Assembly: GCA_934215455.1 (NCBI GenBank)
Contig: CAKPZX010000044.1
Location: forward strand, 1 to 12,218
Reading direction: 5' to 3'
Source of the DNA: an uncultured Streptococcus sp.
GTDB taxonomy: Bacteria > Bacillota > Bacilli > Lactobacillales > Streptococcaceae
Length of the DNA: 12,218 nt
The position numbers and the translations under genes are program-made. The notes beneath the pieces are model-generated. The model saw only the letters and a list, made by a program, of their open reading frames with translations, had not been told where the DNA came from and searched no databases. Of this stretch, positions 1 through 8,247 are shown piece after piece (positions within the stretch are counted from its first letter, which is position 1; each line of letters starts with the position of its first letter).

Positions 1-40
1 AAACCGCAAAAAAGCAGCACGTCGCCGTGTCTCACACTAA
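1..40 (+). CDS. 3' end of an unidentified plus-strand gene (partial)
   Basis: Read from base 2, the frame gives NRKKAARRRVSH followed by TAA at 38-40, seven bases before a strong terminator hairpin. That position is what a gene end should look like. The other two plus-strand frames run through the hairpin. The visible tail is very basic (three Lys/Arg clusters in 12 residues), as in the C-terminal tails of some RNA-binding or membrane proteins, but 12 residues are too few to identify a family. It converges on the DUF4298 gene and shares its terminator. Confidence 0.55.
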   Translation, partial: NRKKAARRRVSH

Positions 41-46
41 TCATTC

Positions 47-76
47 AAAAAGCTCCGGGAAACCGGAGCTTTTTTT
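47..76. terminator. Bidirectional rho-independent terminator
   Basis: A perfect 8-bp GC-rich stem, AGCTCCGG (51-58) with CCGGAGCT (63-70), closes a GAAA tetraloop and is extended by AAAA/TTTT. On the plus strand it is followed by a T run (71-76), ending the partial gene at 1-40. On the minus strand it is followed by TTTTT (51-47), ending the rexB-rexA-DUF4298 operon 33 nt after the last stop codon. Confidence 0.9.
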
Positions 77-106
77 GTGTGGTTCAAAGAAAATTAGATT
101 GAAATT

Positions 107-424
107 TCACCGTTCTTTGATCATCTTCGTTGCGATCTCCAAGAGTTCGACTCCCATCTGAAAATGCTCGTCTAACAAATCATAGACGGCATCTTCGGAC
201 AAGACACTACAAGGAAGAGCTGCTGGAAAGTCAGCTTGATTGGACAGGTCCAAATCATCAAAATAGGCCTGACTACTATAATAATCGCGCAGTTGGATAT
301 AGCTTTCTTGATGCTCTTTTAGCTGATCCACTGCTTTTTTGGTTTCTTCCAAAGTCTTGGCATAGTCATTCAAATAACCTTCCATTCTTTGGATCCGTTC
401 GATGTTTTCCTGTGCAATTGCCAT
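107..424 (-). CDS. DUF4298 family protein, last gene of the rexBA operon
   Basis: This is a small acidic protein of 105 residues. I recognise it as a DUF4298 (domain of unknown function) member from the DYYSSQAYFDD segment (residues 47-57) and the LSEDAVYDLL segment (75-84). Residues about 5-45 are charged and heptad-like, so a helical coiled coil is likely. There is no signal peptide or membrane segment, so it should be cytoplasmic. It starts three bases after the rexA stop codon. Its ribosome binding site (GTGGAG) lies within the last rexA codons, so it is co-transcribed and probably translationally coupled with rexA. A terminator follows. No function is known to me for the family. Its position suggests, but does not show, a link to RexAB. 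Confidence 0.85.
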   Translation of the reverse strand: MAIAQENIERIQRMEGYLNDYAKTLEETKKAVDQLKEHQESYIQLRDYYSSQAYFDDLDLSNQADFPAALPCSVLSEDAVYDLLDEHFQMGVELLEIATKMIKER

Positions 425-427
425 GAT

Positions 428-3400
428 TTACTCCACTTTCACCACTTCTAGATGGATTCCTCCTAGAAGCACGAGGTATTTTTCTACTTGCTCTTTGCCA
501 TAAGAACGACGAAGAGCTTCTGCATATAGATCGAGCTGATCCCGGTAGCGTTCGACCAATTGGCTAGGAACCTTGTAGTGATCCGTCTTGTAATCAAAAA
601 GCAGGATCCGATCTTCTAGCACCAAGTAACCATCCAAGATCCCCCGCACGACGAAGTCCTCACCACTGGCTGGATCTTTCTTCAGCATGGCAAAGGGAGC
701 TTCGCGACGGACTCGAGAGGCCTCTTTTTGAAGCAAGGTCCCCAAAGGCGTCTCATAAAAAGCAAGGATGGCCTCTAGCTTGATGCGGGCTTTGACCGCT
801 GGCTCTGCTTGAACTTGCTCCATAGCTTGATGCAGTGTATCTAGCGTGATTTCTTCTCCAAGAGGCACGCGCTGCATGAGTTCATGGACAGCACTTCCGA
901 CTTGAGCTCCTGTCACGGATTTTTCTTGACCAAAAGTTGGCAGCTCAAACTCAGGTGTCACAGTCTTTGCATCCATAATCTGGACGCCATTGGCATCCAT
1001 GACTGGCTCGTAGAATTTCTTGATCTGACTAGGTGTACGGACACTTGGTAAATGAATGGCCGAAGCATAGAGCTGATTGAGCCGATCAACATTTTCCAAG
1101 ATATCCAAGGCCCGACGAATATCCTCTGACTGGCGGACATCCTTGAGCTGATCAAGCCGAGAATCCTTCTCCTTCTCTAGTGGCTCCAGCTGGTCTGGTG
1201 TCAGGTCTTCATCTGTCACAAAACGCGTGTCATAGGCCAGGGTATTCTTGGCAAACACATCTTGAATGGCAAAAAGCCAGTCCTGATAAGAGGTCCATTC
1301 TTTTCGTTTTTCCGGATCCAATTTACCATTGCGACTGGTCCCCCAATCGGCATCACGCAGTTTGTCCTCCCGGCCTTTTCCGACCAGATAGAGCTTGAGC
1401 TCAGCCCGTGTCATAGCGACATAAAGAAGACGCATCTGCTCAGAAATCGTGGCCAATTTTGTTTCTTCCACATTGCGTTGGTAGCAAGGCGTTTCGATCT
1501 GCAGGCGAATGGTTTCTGGAGCAGCAGGATTCTCTGTCTTAACCGGCAGGTTCGCAACATATTTAAAACCAATCCCTTTTTGACGACTGAGGATAATCGG
1601 CCCCGATTGATCCTTACGGTTAAAGGCCTTGTCCATATTGAGAATAAAGACATACTTGAATTCCAGCCCTTTACTCTTATGGACGGTCATAAGCTGGACA
1701 GCATCTTTTGGTGCTGCAAGAGGGACGCTGGCCAAATCGTGTTCATTTTCGATCACCTTGTCGATCATGACAATGAAGCGCGACAAGCCCTTAAAGCTGG
1801 CCTTCTCGTAGTCATTGGCCCGAAGCGTCAAGGCATAGAGGTTGGCCTGGCGCTGGGCCCCATTTGGAAGGGCGCCGACATAGTCATAGTAATAGCGATC
1901 CTCATAGATTTTCCACAGCAAATCATAGAGCGAAGAAGTCTTAGAAGCAGCGCGCCAAGTAGATAAAACCTTAAGGAAGTTCTCGATTTTAGCTGAGAGC
2001 TTAGCATCAATCAGATTTGCATGCTCTGCAGTCTTCTCAAGGGCTAACTGGACCTTGTGGTAGAAGGCCACTTGCTTTTGCTCTGGAAGGGTCTGCAAGG
2101 AAATCCGTGCCAACTCATCTTCATCAAAGTCAAACATGGGGGATTTCATGAGAGCAACCAAGGGATAATCATGCAAGGGATTGTTAATGGTCCGCAAGGT
2201 ATCCAACATGACCATCACTTCCAGTGACTCAAGATAATGCGCTTGTCCACTATCTGCCACAATCGGAATATGGTACTGGTCAAAAGCTTCCAGTATCGCA
2301 TCATTTCGCGTTCGAGTCGCGGTCAAGAGCGTGATCTCTTTAAAGGGCACTTTTTCTACCCGATGGAGACGTAAAATTTCTTTGATGACTAGGAGAATTT
2401 CTCCCTTGGAAATCGTCTCGACTCCAAGGGGAGCTTCCTCGTCTTCGGTCTTTTCTTCCTGGTCTTGGGAGCCATCATAGAGCAAAAATTCTGCCCGATG
2501 TTGTGGCAAGGCCATCCGCTGCTTGTCGCTTCCTGCAACCAGATAGTGGGTTTGATTGTAGTCAATCTCGCCCACCTCTTCGTCCATCAAATGGCGAAAG
2601 ACATCATTGGTCGCGTCCAATACTTCCACATGACTCCGGAAATTTTCCTTGAGCAGGATCAAACGCCCTTTTGCCCCTTCTTCTTGGTAGGCCTTAAATT
2701 TATCATTGAAAATCTGTGGATCTGCCTGACGGAAGCGGTAAATGGATTGCTTGATGTCCCCCACCATGAAGCGATTGTGGCCATTTGACAGCAAGTCCAA
2801 CATCCGCTCTTGGGTGTGGTTGGTATCCTGGTACTCATCGACCATGACCTCATGATAGCGCTCTTGATAGGCTTGTCTCACCTCTGGGAATTGCTCTAAA
2901 ATTTGAATCGCAAAATGACTGATATCCCCAAATTCATAAGCTTTTTCTTGGATTTTTCGCTCCAAGTAAGCGCGAGCAAAGTCTCTGATAAAGTCCCGCA
3001 GCAAGGAGATCATGGGGCCTTCTTCTTGGTGGTAGGTTTGTTGGAATTCCAGCTGATAGAGCTGATTTTCCAAGTCTCTGAGGCGATTGATATGTATGGT
3101 TTTATCCTGGTTATAAGCCGAAACTAGGTCTTTTAGCTCTTCCTTCCGGACTCTATTGGTCAAGGCTCCCCCATTTGAAGCCCGACTAATCGCGACGACT
3201 GCCTTTAGGACAGAGGTCAGTTGCTCTTTATTGACACGACCTGTCAGGCTTCCAATCTGATCGATCACCTCTTCTACAGCTTCCAAATATTTAGCTTTAC
3301 CAAATGCTTGGCCTTCATTGGACAAATGAAAGGCAAAAAAGCCTTCTGCCTCATAAAGGGCCTGCTGGATGTTCTCCATCAGATCGCCTTCAACCTGTTC

Positions 3401-4093
3401 AAAATCAGTCTCCTCATAGCCTTTTAGGAAATGCTCCTCCAGCCATTTCTCCGGGTCACTGGTCGACTGAAGAAAGTCATAGATCTGGTAGACCTGTTCT
3501 TTAAACAAGGTCAAATTTTTGCGCTGCCCGGTGAAATTCTTGACCATCTGGACAAAGGCTTCTTGATTTTCCCCTTGGTAATAGCGGTCAAAAACAGCTT
3601 GAAAAACTTCATTTTGTAAGAGGCGTTGCTCACTGGCGTTTTGTAAAATGCGAAACTGAGGCGCCAACCCAAGCAAATAGCCATAGCGCGTTAGGACCTT
3701 TTGGGTAAAAGAGTCCATGGTTCCGATATCGCTGGTGGCGACATCTGCGATTTGACGGGCCAGGTGTTGCTTGAGCTCTGGGTCATCGCTCGCTTGCAGG
3801 GCTTTCCCAAGTTCACTTTCCAAACGCTCCTTGAGCTCCCCTGCTGCCTTGACCGTAAAGGTCGAGATAAAGAGCTCCTTAATCGAAATGCCACGCTGCA
3901 TCTGATCCAGTATCCGCTGCACCATGACAAAGGTCTTTCCTGATCCGGCAGAGGCTGACACCAAGATATTGGTACCCGAACTATAGATGGCATCGATCTG
4001 TTCTGGTGTCCGCTTTTGCTCTTTGGTAGAAGCTGCCTCTTGGGCCTGAAGGGCCTTGATTTCTTCTCTTGTCAAAAATGCTTGTTTGATCAT
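428..4093 (-). CDS. rexA: ATP-dependent helicase/nuclease subunit RexA (AddA)
   Basis: RexA is the motor and one of the two nucleases of the RexAB (AddAB) enzyme, which resects double-strand breaks and prepares 3' ends for RecA. The protein has 1221 residues, normal for streptococcal RexA. UvrD-type helicase motifs appear in order: Q-motif RTPEQIDAI (28-36), Walker [10 protein letters not shown] (46-54), motif Ia [14 protein letters not shown] (77-90), motif II VDEYQDT (D419, E420), motif [14 protein letters not shown] (445-455), motif [11 protein letters not shown] (K806) and motif [10 protein letters not shown] (R896). The C-terminal RecB-family nuclease shows H1070, D1154 and D1167-Y-K1169. 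I chose ATG at 4093 because a perfect Shine-Dalgarno precedes it and the start overlaps the rexB stop as ATGA. The longer reading from a TTG at 4126 lacks such a site. Both active sites look intact. Confidence 0.97.
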   Translation of the reverse strand: MIKQAFLTREEIKALQAQEAASTKEQKRTPEQIDAIYSSGTNILVSASAGSGKTFVMVQRILDQMQRGISIKELFISTFTVKAAGELKERLESELGKALQASDDPELKQHLARQIADVATSDIGTMDSFTQKVLTRYGYLLGLAPQFRILQNASEQRLLQNEVFQAVFDRYYQGENQEAFVQMVKNFTGQRKNLTLFKEQVYQIYDFLQSTSDPEKWLEEHFLKGYEETDFEQVEGDLMENIQQALYEAEGFFAFHLSNEGQAFGKAKYLEAVEEVIDQIGSLTGRVNKEQLTSVLKAVVAISRASNGGALTNRVRKEELKDLVSAYNQDKTIHINRLRDLENQLYQLEFQQTYHQEEGPMISLLRDFIRDFARAYLERKIQEKAYEFGDISHFAIQILEQFPEVRQAYQERYHEVMVDEYQDTNHTQERMLDLLSNGHNRFMVGDIKQSIYRFRQADPQIFNDKFKAYQEEGAKGRLILLKENFRSHVEVLDATNDVFRHLMDEEVGEIDYNQTHYLVAGSDKQRMALPQHRAEFLLYDGSQDQEEKTEDEEAPLGVETISKGEILLVIKEILRLHRVEKVPFKEITLLTATRTRNDAILEAFDQYHIPIVADSGQAHYLESLEVMVMLDTLRTINNPLHDYPLVALMKSPMFDFDEDELARISLQTLPEQKQVAFYHKVQLALEKTAEHANLIDAKLSAKIENFLKVLSTWRAASKTSSLYDLLWKIYEDRYYYDYVGALPNGAQRQANLYALTLRANDYEKASFKGLSRFIVMIDKVIENEHDLASVPLAAPKDAVQLMTVHKSKGLEFKYVFILNMDKAFNRKDQSGPIILSRQKGIGFKYVANLPVKTENPAAPETIRLQIETPCYQRNVEETKLATISEQMRLLYVAMTRAELKLYLVGKGREDKLRDADWGTSRNGKLDPEKRKEWTSYQDWLFAIQDVFAKNTLAYDTRFVTDEDLTPDQLEPLEKEKDSRLDQLKDVRQSEDIRRALDILENVDRLNQLYASAIHLPSVRTPSQIKKFYEPVMDANGVQIMDAKTVTPEFELPTFGQEKSVTGAQVGSAVHELMQRVPLGEEITLDTLHQAMEQVQAEPAVKARIKLEAILAFYETPLGTLLQKEASRVRREAPFAMLKKDPASGEDFVVRGILDGYLVLEDRILLFDYKTDHYKVPSQLVERYRDQLDLYAEALRRSYGKEQVEKYLVLLGGIHLEVVKVE

Positions 4094-7000
4094 TTGTTCA
4101 AGACCTCCTTCATCTTCTCGATCCAAGCGGCTTTCACCTTTTCACCGCGTATTCCTTTTTGGTCTAGTTTGGTCAAGAACCGTGCCTGACCTAGGTGACG
4201 ATCGGCTTCAAATCCCGTGATGGATTTAAACTGCTCCACGAATGGTGCGATATTGCGCCCATTTTCACTATAGGGATTGATGGCAAATTGCCCCTTGAGA
4301 ATCCCTTCTGCTGCTGTTTTATAGAGATAAGCGTTGTACAAGAGGAGCAAGTCCAGCTCTTCCTTACTCAGCATCATAGCCTTGTTTTTATCATAGGCCT
4401 CGCCCAGATAAGGCGCCTGATCTGCCATAAAGAGCCCCTTGTACTGTTGACTTTTCATGGTTTGGTTGATGGCATCCTCTACTGTCTTGGTCTTTTTCAG
4501 ATCCACTACAGGATCTCCCATTTCCAAATACATGGCTCCGAAAATCCCCTGCTCCTCTTGGTACTCCTTCAAATCCTGAATCGCAGAAAGATAGGTCGGC
4601 AATTGAGAATTCAGTCCATTAAAGAACTTGTCATAGTGGAACTGCGTCAGACTGGACTTGTAGTCCACGACTCCGAGGGCTCCCCGATCCCTCAATTGAT
4701 CAATGCGGTCCACCTTGCCTCGTAGCTGTAAGAGCCTGCCATCAGACAATGGATAAGAAGTGTGGGCACTCCCTCCAAAGAGGGTCTCCTCACCGATGGT
4801 CTCGATCCCATTTTGCTGGGCGAGGACACGCCCCGTTGTTTTCGCGGTATCAAGAAGCAAGTTGCGAATAAACTCGGTCTCTCCATTTTCTCCATACAAT
4901 TGCTGGAACTCTGCTTCTTGGCTGGTTTCTCGAATCGCCTCGTTTAAACGCCGATCAAACGCTTGATCGGAGCTATCTTTTAAGACTTTTTCAAAGATCC
5001 GATGCAAGAAATTCCCATAACTGCGAGCATCTGGTCGGATCGTCTCATCCTCTTGTAAGCCCAAAACATAGCGCAGATAAAAGGCATACTGGTGCTTGTA
5101 GTATTCATTCAAGGCAGAAGCGGATAAGGTCAAGGCTTTGCCCTCAGGATAGAGCGCTTGAAGCGTATCCGACTGAAGCTGACGGCTCTTTAATTCCGTT
5201 GAAATCTGAGGAATCTGGATGCCTTCAGCGGCTAATTTCTTGCGCAAGACCCGTACCGCCACACCCCAAAAGCTGGCTTCTTCAGGAGACAACTCACTCG
5301 TAATTTCTTCTTGATGGAGTTCGATCACGCGCGCTAGGAGGGCCCGGTAGGTCCCGATGTCATCACTCGAAGCTTGGGCTTGTTTGGTCGTCCACTCGAT
5401 GGCAATAGGTTCCTTGGTCAATTCGACAAGGTAAGGAGAGACACTGTCTTCCATTTCATTGACCAAGCTAGGGGCCGATAGGACCAGTTGGTTGGTCGCC
5501 GCATTGAGGAGAGAAACAGCCACAAAGCGATTCTTCTTGAGATTTTCACTGGTCACCACCTGGAGCTCTGCTCCTTCTTGGGTGGCCTCATTGAGCTGCT
5601 GGCGCTCTTCTTCACTGAGTAGAGAGGTGTTCTGAGCAATCTTTGGAAAACGCTCCTGGGTCAGCCCGATCGCGTAGACATAAGGCGCTGTCAAGGGTTC
5701 AATCAAGTCATAGGACTGAACCGTCACTACATCGACCGTAGCAGGAACTGTCCGGTATTGAGACAATTGCATCCCCGATAAGAGGAGGGCCAAAAAGTCA
5801 TCCACTGTCAGCTCTTGGTCCTCAAAGACCACGTTCAACTCTTCTAAGACGTGGAGGAAGGCCTTCCAGACCTGGTCATAGCGCTCCTGCTCCTCCAAGG
5901 CTAGATCCTTGATCAAAGCTTGTAGATTCTGAGAAAGCTGGGCCTCTTGCAGAAACTCTGTAAAGGCGGTTAAGAGTTGGGTCACCTTTTGTTTGCGCTG
6001 TGAAAAGAAGGGAGCTAGAGGTTCTACGACGCGTTCCCGGAGAGTATTGAGCTCTTCCAGATTAAACTTACCCTGACGATTGCTAGTAAAAGGCTTGTGA
6101 AATTTTGTAGCGCCCTTTACTTCCGCAAAGCGAAGGTACTGCTCAAAAGCATCAACTTCTTCTTGCGTCAGATCACTATACAGACCCGTTTTTAACAGGT
6201 TGATGACGTCTTCTGTCTGGTAATTGAACTGCTTGATCCGGCCTAATGATTCAATGACCTGAATCAAGGGATGGTGGACCATGGTCTCACTTCGTCCCAA
6301 GTAAAAGGGGATCTGATACTGGTCAAAAATGGTCTTGAGCTGCAGTTGATAAGCTTCTACATCGCCTAACAAGACCCGAATATCCCGATAGCGTGCCCCA
6401 TCATGAAGACGCTGACGGATGGATTTGGCGACAAATTCCAACTCTTCTTTTTGCGTGTTGGTTTGCCAGAGTTGGACCGCTGTTCGATCGTATTCCCTGA
6501 GCTCATTTTCCACTTGTGAAAAATCGTAGCGCGCTTCTAACATGCGGGTAATGCGACTAAAAGAGTCTTCGATCGCTTGCCCACAATACTGTGGCTGTAC
6601 CTCAAAAGTCATTGCCAGCTGAAGGAGAAAGTCAACACTGGCCTGGTAAAGATTGCCCTCTCTAAAACTTGCCCGATAGGCTTTTTCACTGGCATAGACC
6701 CCGATGACAATCTCCACTCCTTTTCGGTGAAGGAGACTAATCAAGGCCTCTTCTTCCGCAGAAAAACGCGTGAAGCCATCAACGACGATCGCCACATTCT
6801 TTAATTGCTCCTCTAAGTGCCCTTCTTCGACCTGGTTGAGGAAAAAGGCCATCTTGGACTGAGATTCATACTGGTGCTTGACCAGCATCTCAGAAACCGC
6901 TTCAAAAATCGCCAAGAGGTCCTCTCTTTTTTCAGCTTCCTCGAGCAACTCTAAATCGGTAAAATCCATCTGGGCCGTCTGCAATTCATGATAGAGCTGG

Positions 7001-7356
7001 ACCAGTTGCTGGATAAACTGAGGATCCTTGCGCAGGGCCCCGTAAACTTTGAGATCCTGCTCCTTCATCTGGGAAAGAGCTTTAAAAAATAGCATGCCTA
7101 GACCGATATCATCCAAGGGTTGCTCCTCAAAAACCTGATTCAGGATGAAATAACGGGCCATTTGGGCAAAGCGCGTGACGGTAATGGCAAAAGAAGCCTG
7201 ACCTTCTAAATAGGACAAGACCTTGGCTTCTTTTTCAAAGGAAAGAGAGTTGGGCGCAATGTAAAACACACGCTTGCCCTGTTCTACTAACCCTACGGCT
7301 TCTTGTGTCAGGACCTGGGTCAAGGGGGTCCGAACATCCGTATAGAGTAATTTCAT
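4090..7356 (-). CDS. rexB: ATP-dependent nuclease subunit RexB (AddB-type)
   Basis: RexB is the second subunit of the RexAB helicase-nuclease and carries the nuclease that cuts the other strand. At 1088 residues it has normal length for streptococcal RexB. The C-terminal RecB-family nuclease is visible: H785 in [11 protein letters not shown]883 in RGKVDRID, D898-Y-K900 in GVVDYKSS, then QLPTYL. The N-terminus reads [10 protein letters not shown] where Bacillus AddB has a Walker A loop, so no ATP site remains. The protein has one cysteine in total (in QPQYCGQ), so the four-cysteine iron-sulfur cluster of Bacillus AddB cannot form; the first of those positions is H755 here. RexB is the first gene of the operon. 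ATG at 7356 follows AAGGAGAA at 7367-7374. Confidence 0.96.
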   Translation of the reverse strand: MKLLYTDVRTPLTQVLTQEAVGLVEQGKRVFYIAPNSLSFEKEAKVLSYLEGQASFAITVTRFAQMARYFILNQVFEEQPLDDIGLGMLFFKALSQMKEQDLKVYGALRKDPQFIQQLVQLYHELQTAQMDFTDLELLEEAEKREDLLAIFEAVSEMLVKHQYESQSKMAFFLNQVEEGHLEEQLKNVAIVVDGFTRFSAEEEALISLLHRKGVEIVIGVYASEKAYRASFREGNLYQASVDFLLQLAMTFEVQPQYCGQAIEDSFSRITRMLEARYDFSQVENELREYDRTAVQLWQTNTQKEELEFVAKSIRQRLHDGARYRDIRVLLGDVEAYQLQLKTIFDQYQIPFYLGRSETMVHHPLIQVIESLGRIKQFNYQTEDVINLLKTGLYSDLTQEEVDAFEQYLRFAEVKGATKFHKPFTSNRQGKFNLEELNTLRERVVEPLAPFFSQRKQKVTQLLTAFTEFLQEAQLSQNLQALIKDLALEEQERYDQVWKAFLHVLEELNVVFEDQELTVDDFLALLLSGMQLSQYRTVPATVDVVTVQSYDLIEPLTAPYVYAIGLTQERFPKIAQNTSLLSEEERQQLNEATQEGAELQVVTSENLKKNRFVAVSLLNAATNQLVLSAPSLVNEMEDSVSPYLVELTKEPIAIEWTTKQAQASSDDIGTYRALLARVIELHQEEITSELSPEEASFWGVAVRVLRKKLAAEGIQIPQISTELKSRQLQSDTLQALYPEGKALTLSASALNEYYKHQYAFYLRYVLGLQEDETIRPDARSYGNFLHRIFEKVLKDSSDQAFDRRLNEAIRETSQEAEFQQLYGENGETEFIRNLLLDTAKTTGRVLAQQNGIETIGEETLFGGSAHTSYPLSDGRLLQLRGKVDRIDQLRDRGALGVVDYKSSLTQFHYDKFFNGLNSQLPTYLSAIQDLKEYQEEQGIFGAMYLEMGDPVVDLKKTKTVEDAINQTMKSQQYKGLFMADQAPYLGEAYDKNKAMMLSKEELDLLLLYNAYLYKTAAEGILKGQFAINPYSENGRNIAPFVEQFKSITGFEADRHLGQARFLTKLDQKGIRGEKVKAAWIEKMKEVLNK
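4103..4110 (-). promoter_or_regulatory. Ribosome binding site that fixes the rexA start
   Basis: On the minus strand AAGGAGGT, a full match to the anti-Shine-Dalgarno sequence, lies 9 nt before the ATG at 4093. It sits inside the last codons of rexB. This decides the rexA start and, with the ATGA overlap, implies translational coupling of the two subunits. Confidence 0.85.
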
Positions 7357-7404
7357 CCGATCCGTTCTCCTTTTGGCATTTTCTTGAGAGCTTGTTATCT
7401 TCTT

Positions 7405-7433
7405 ATTATATCATTTTCACAGGAGGGACTAAA
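7405..7433 (-). promoter_or_regulatory. Promoter of the rexB-rexA-DUF4298 operon
   Basis: On the minus strand TATAAT (7410-7405) is preceded by TGA, giving a TG-extended -10 box. A weak -35, TTTAGT (7433-7428), lies 17 nt upstream. Transcription would begin about 40 bases before the rexB start. It is divergent from the gpo promoter, and the two share one short spacer. I saw no convincing operator. Confidence 0.7.
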
Positions 7434-7473
7434 GCAAGAAGTCATGCTCCTCTTGGCCCAATATTAGGAGATT

Positions 7474-7484
7474 TGTGCTACAAT
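7474..7484 (+). promoter_or_regulatory. Extended -10 promoter of gpo
   Basis: The sequence TGTGCTACAAT has a TG-N-TACAAT extended -10 (TG 7476-7477, TACAAT 7479-7484). No good -35 sits at 17 nt; TTGGCC (7453-7458) is 20 nt away and weak. The gpo start codon is 31 nt downstream, with the ribosome binding site GAAAGGAT at 7501-7508. Confidence 0.6.
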
Positions 7485-7515
7485 AAAAGCTGAAGAGACT
7501 GAAAGGATACCACCT

Positions 7516-7998
7516 ATGACCAGCATTTATGATTTTTCTTTAGAAAACCAGAATGGGGAGGAAATTCCCCTTTCTCACTACCAAGGTAAGGTTCTTATCG
7601 TGGTCAATACAGCAACAGGTTGTGGCCTAACCCCGCAATACCAAGGACTGCAAGATCTCTACCTGCGCTATCAGGAAAAGGGGCTGGAAATCCTAGACAT
7701 TCCCTGTAACCAATTCATGGGGCAGGCACCAGGAACTGCAGAAGAAATCAATAGCTTCTGCAGCCTCAACTACCAGACCACCTTCCCACGATTCGCTAAA
7801 GCCAAGGTTAATGGTAAAGAAGCCCTTCCTCTTTATGACTGGCTCAAAAGCCAAGTAGCCGGACCACTGGGCAAACGCATCGAATGGAACTTCGCAAAAT
7901 TTGTCATCGACCGACAAGGCCAAGTTGCCCAACGCTTCTCCTCCAAAACAGAGCCAGCTGCCATGGAAGACTTGATCCAAGAATTACTTGAGAAATAA
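7516..7998 (+). CDS. gpo: Glutathione peroxidase-family thiol peroxidase
   Basis: This cytoplasmic peroxidase reduces hydrogen and organic peroxides. It has 160 residues, the usual length for bacterial members. The peroxidatic cysteine is C36 in NTATGCGLTPQY. The rest of the catalytic tetrad is Q70 in PCNQFMGQAPG and W124-N125 in IEWNFAKF. C82 in FCSLNYQTTFP sits where the resolving cysteine of thioredoxin-dependent 2-Cys members lies, so thioredoxin rather than glutathione is the likely reductant (inference from family knowledge). There is no signal peptide and no selenocysteine. The gene has its own promoter and terminator, so it is monocistronic. It is divergent from rexB, and the catalase-negative lifestyle of streptococci makes such peroxidases important. 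Confidence 0.95.
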   Translation: MTSIYDFSLENQNGEEIPLSHYQGKVLIVVNTATGCGLTPQYQGLQDLYLRYQEKGLEILDIPCNQFMGQAPGTAEEINSFCSLNYQTTFPRFAKAKVNGKEALPLYDWLKSQVAGPLGKRIEWNFAKFVIDRQGQVAQRFSSKTEPAAMEDLIQELLEK

Positions 7999-8000
7999 GC

Positions 8001-8030
8001 AAAAAGCCTGAAAGTGAAGTCAGGCTTTTT
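8001..8030 (+). terminator. Terminator of gpo
   Basis: AAAAAGCCTGA (8001-8011) pairs with TCAGGCTTTTT (8020-8030) around an 8-nt loop, starting two bases after the gpo stop codon and ending in five T. The A/T symmetry would also let it act on minus-strand transcription. Confidence 0.88.
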
Positions 8031-8204
8031 GATGAATGACTATTTATTTTCGAGACTTTCCGCTGTGAGAAAAGTGCCTGAAGCAATAACGTTTCAGGCA
8101 CTCGGAATTATTGAGACCTTAGGCTCAATAATTAGTCATGGAACTTCTTCGAAGTTCGCTGACGTCCGTACTCACCTAAGGAAAGTTTCTAAGAAGTCAT
8201 TATC
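8031..8204. repeat. Structured intergenic element with closing stem and three hairpins
   Basis: No gene is supported here. The stretch has nested inverted repeats. GAT-g-AATGACT (8031-8041) pairs with AGTCATTATC (8195-8204). GAGACTTTCC (8052-8061) pairs with GGAAAGTTTC (8180-8189, one G-U). GTGAG (8065-8069) pairs with CTCAC (8171-8175). Inside this closing stem lie three hairpins: AGTGCCTGAA/TTCAGGCACT (8073-8102), AATTATTGAG/CTCAATAATT (8106-8133) and GAACTTC/GAAGTTC (8141-8157). All pairs were found by eye. It fills the space between two convergent terminators. It could be a non-autonomous repeat (BOX- or MITE-like), a structured RNA or a DNA cruciform. It does not match the BOX or RUP sequences as I remember them. 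Confidence 0.55.
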
Positions 8205-8212
8205 CATAAGCC

Positions 8213-8245
8213 AAAAAAGCCTGAGCCAACGCTCAAGCTTTTTTT
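8213..8245. terminator. Bidirectional terminator of the ABC exporter operon
   Basis: On the minus strand AAAAGCTTGAGC pairs with GCTCAGGCTTTTTT around a GTTG loop (one G-U pair), immediately after the subunit B stop codon at 8248-8250, and ends in a T run. The plus strand also ends in seven T, so it can stop readthrough from gpo as well. Confidence 0.88.
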
Positions 8246-8247
8246 GT

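Noticed and set aside
1262..1966. 234-codon plus-strand open frame inside rexA
   Set aside because: It lies antisense to the helicase motif V and VI region of rexA, which has clear family motifs. It has no recognisable domain or ribosome binding site and is a shadow of the coding strand.
4094..4126. Longer rexA start at the TTG at 4126
   Set aside because: The ATG at 4093 has a perfect ribosome binding site and matches the usual N-terminus of streptococcal RexA. The extension would lie entirely within rexB.
4195..4725. 176-codon plus-strand open frame inside rexB
   Set aside because: Antisense to the conserved nuclease domain of rexB, with no motif and no promoter evidence.
8031..8204. tRNA gene, because of the cloverleaf-like layout
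   Set aside because: Too long, with no T-loop GTTCAA, no anticodon arm of the right size and no CCA-type acceptor end.
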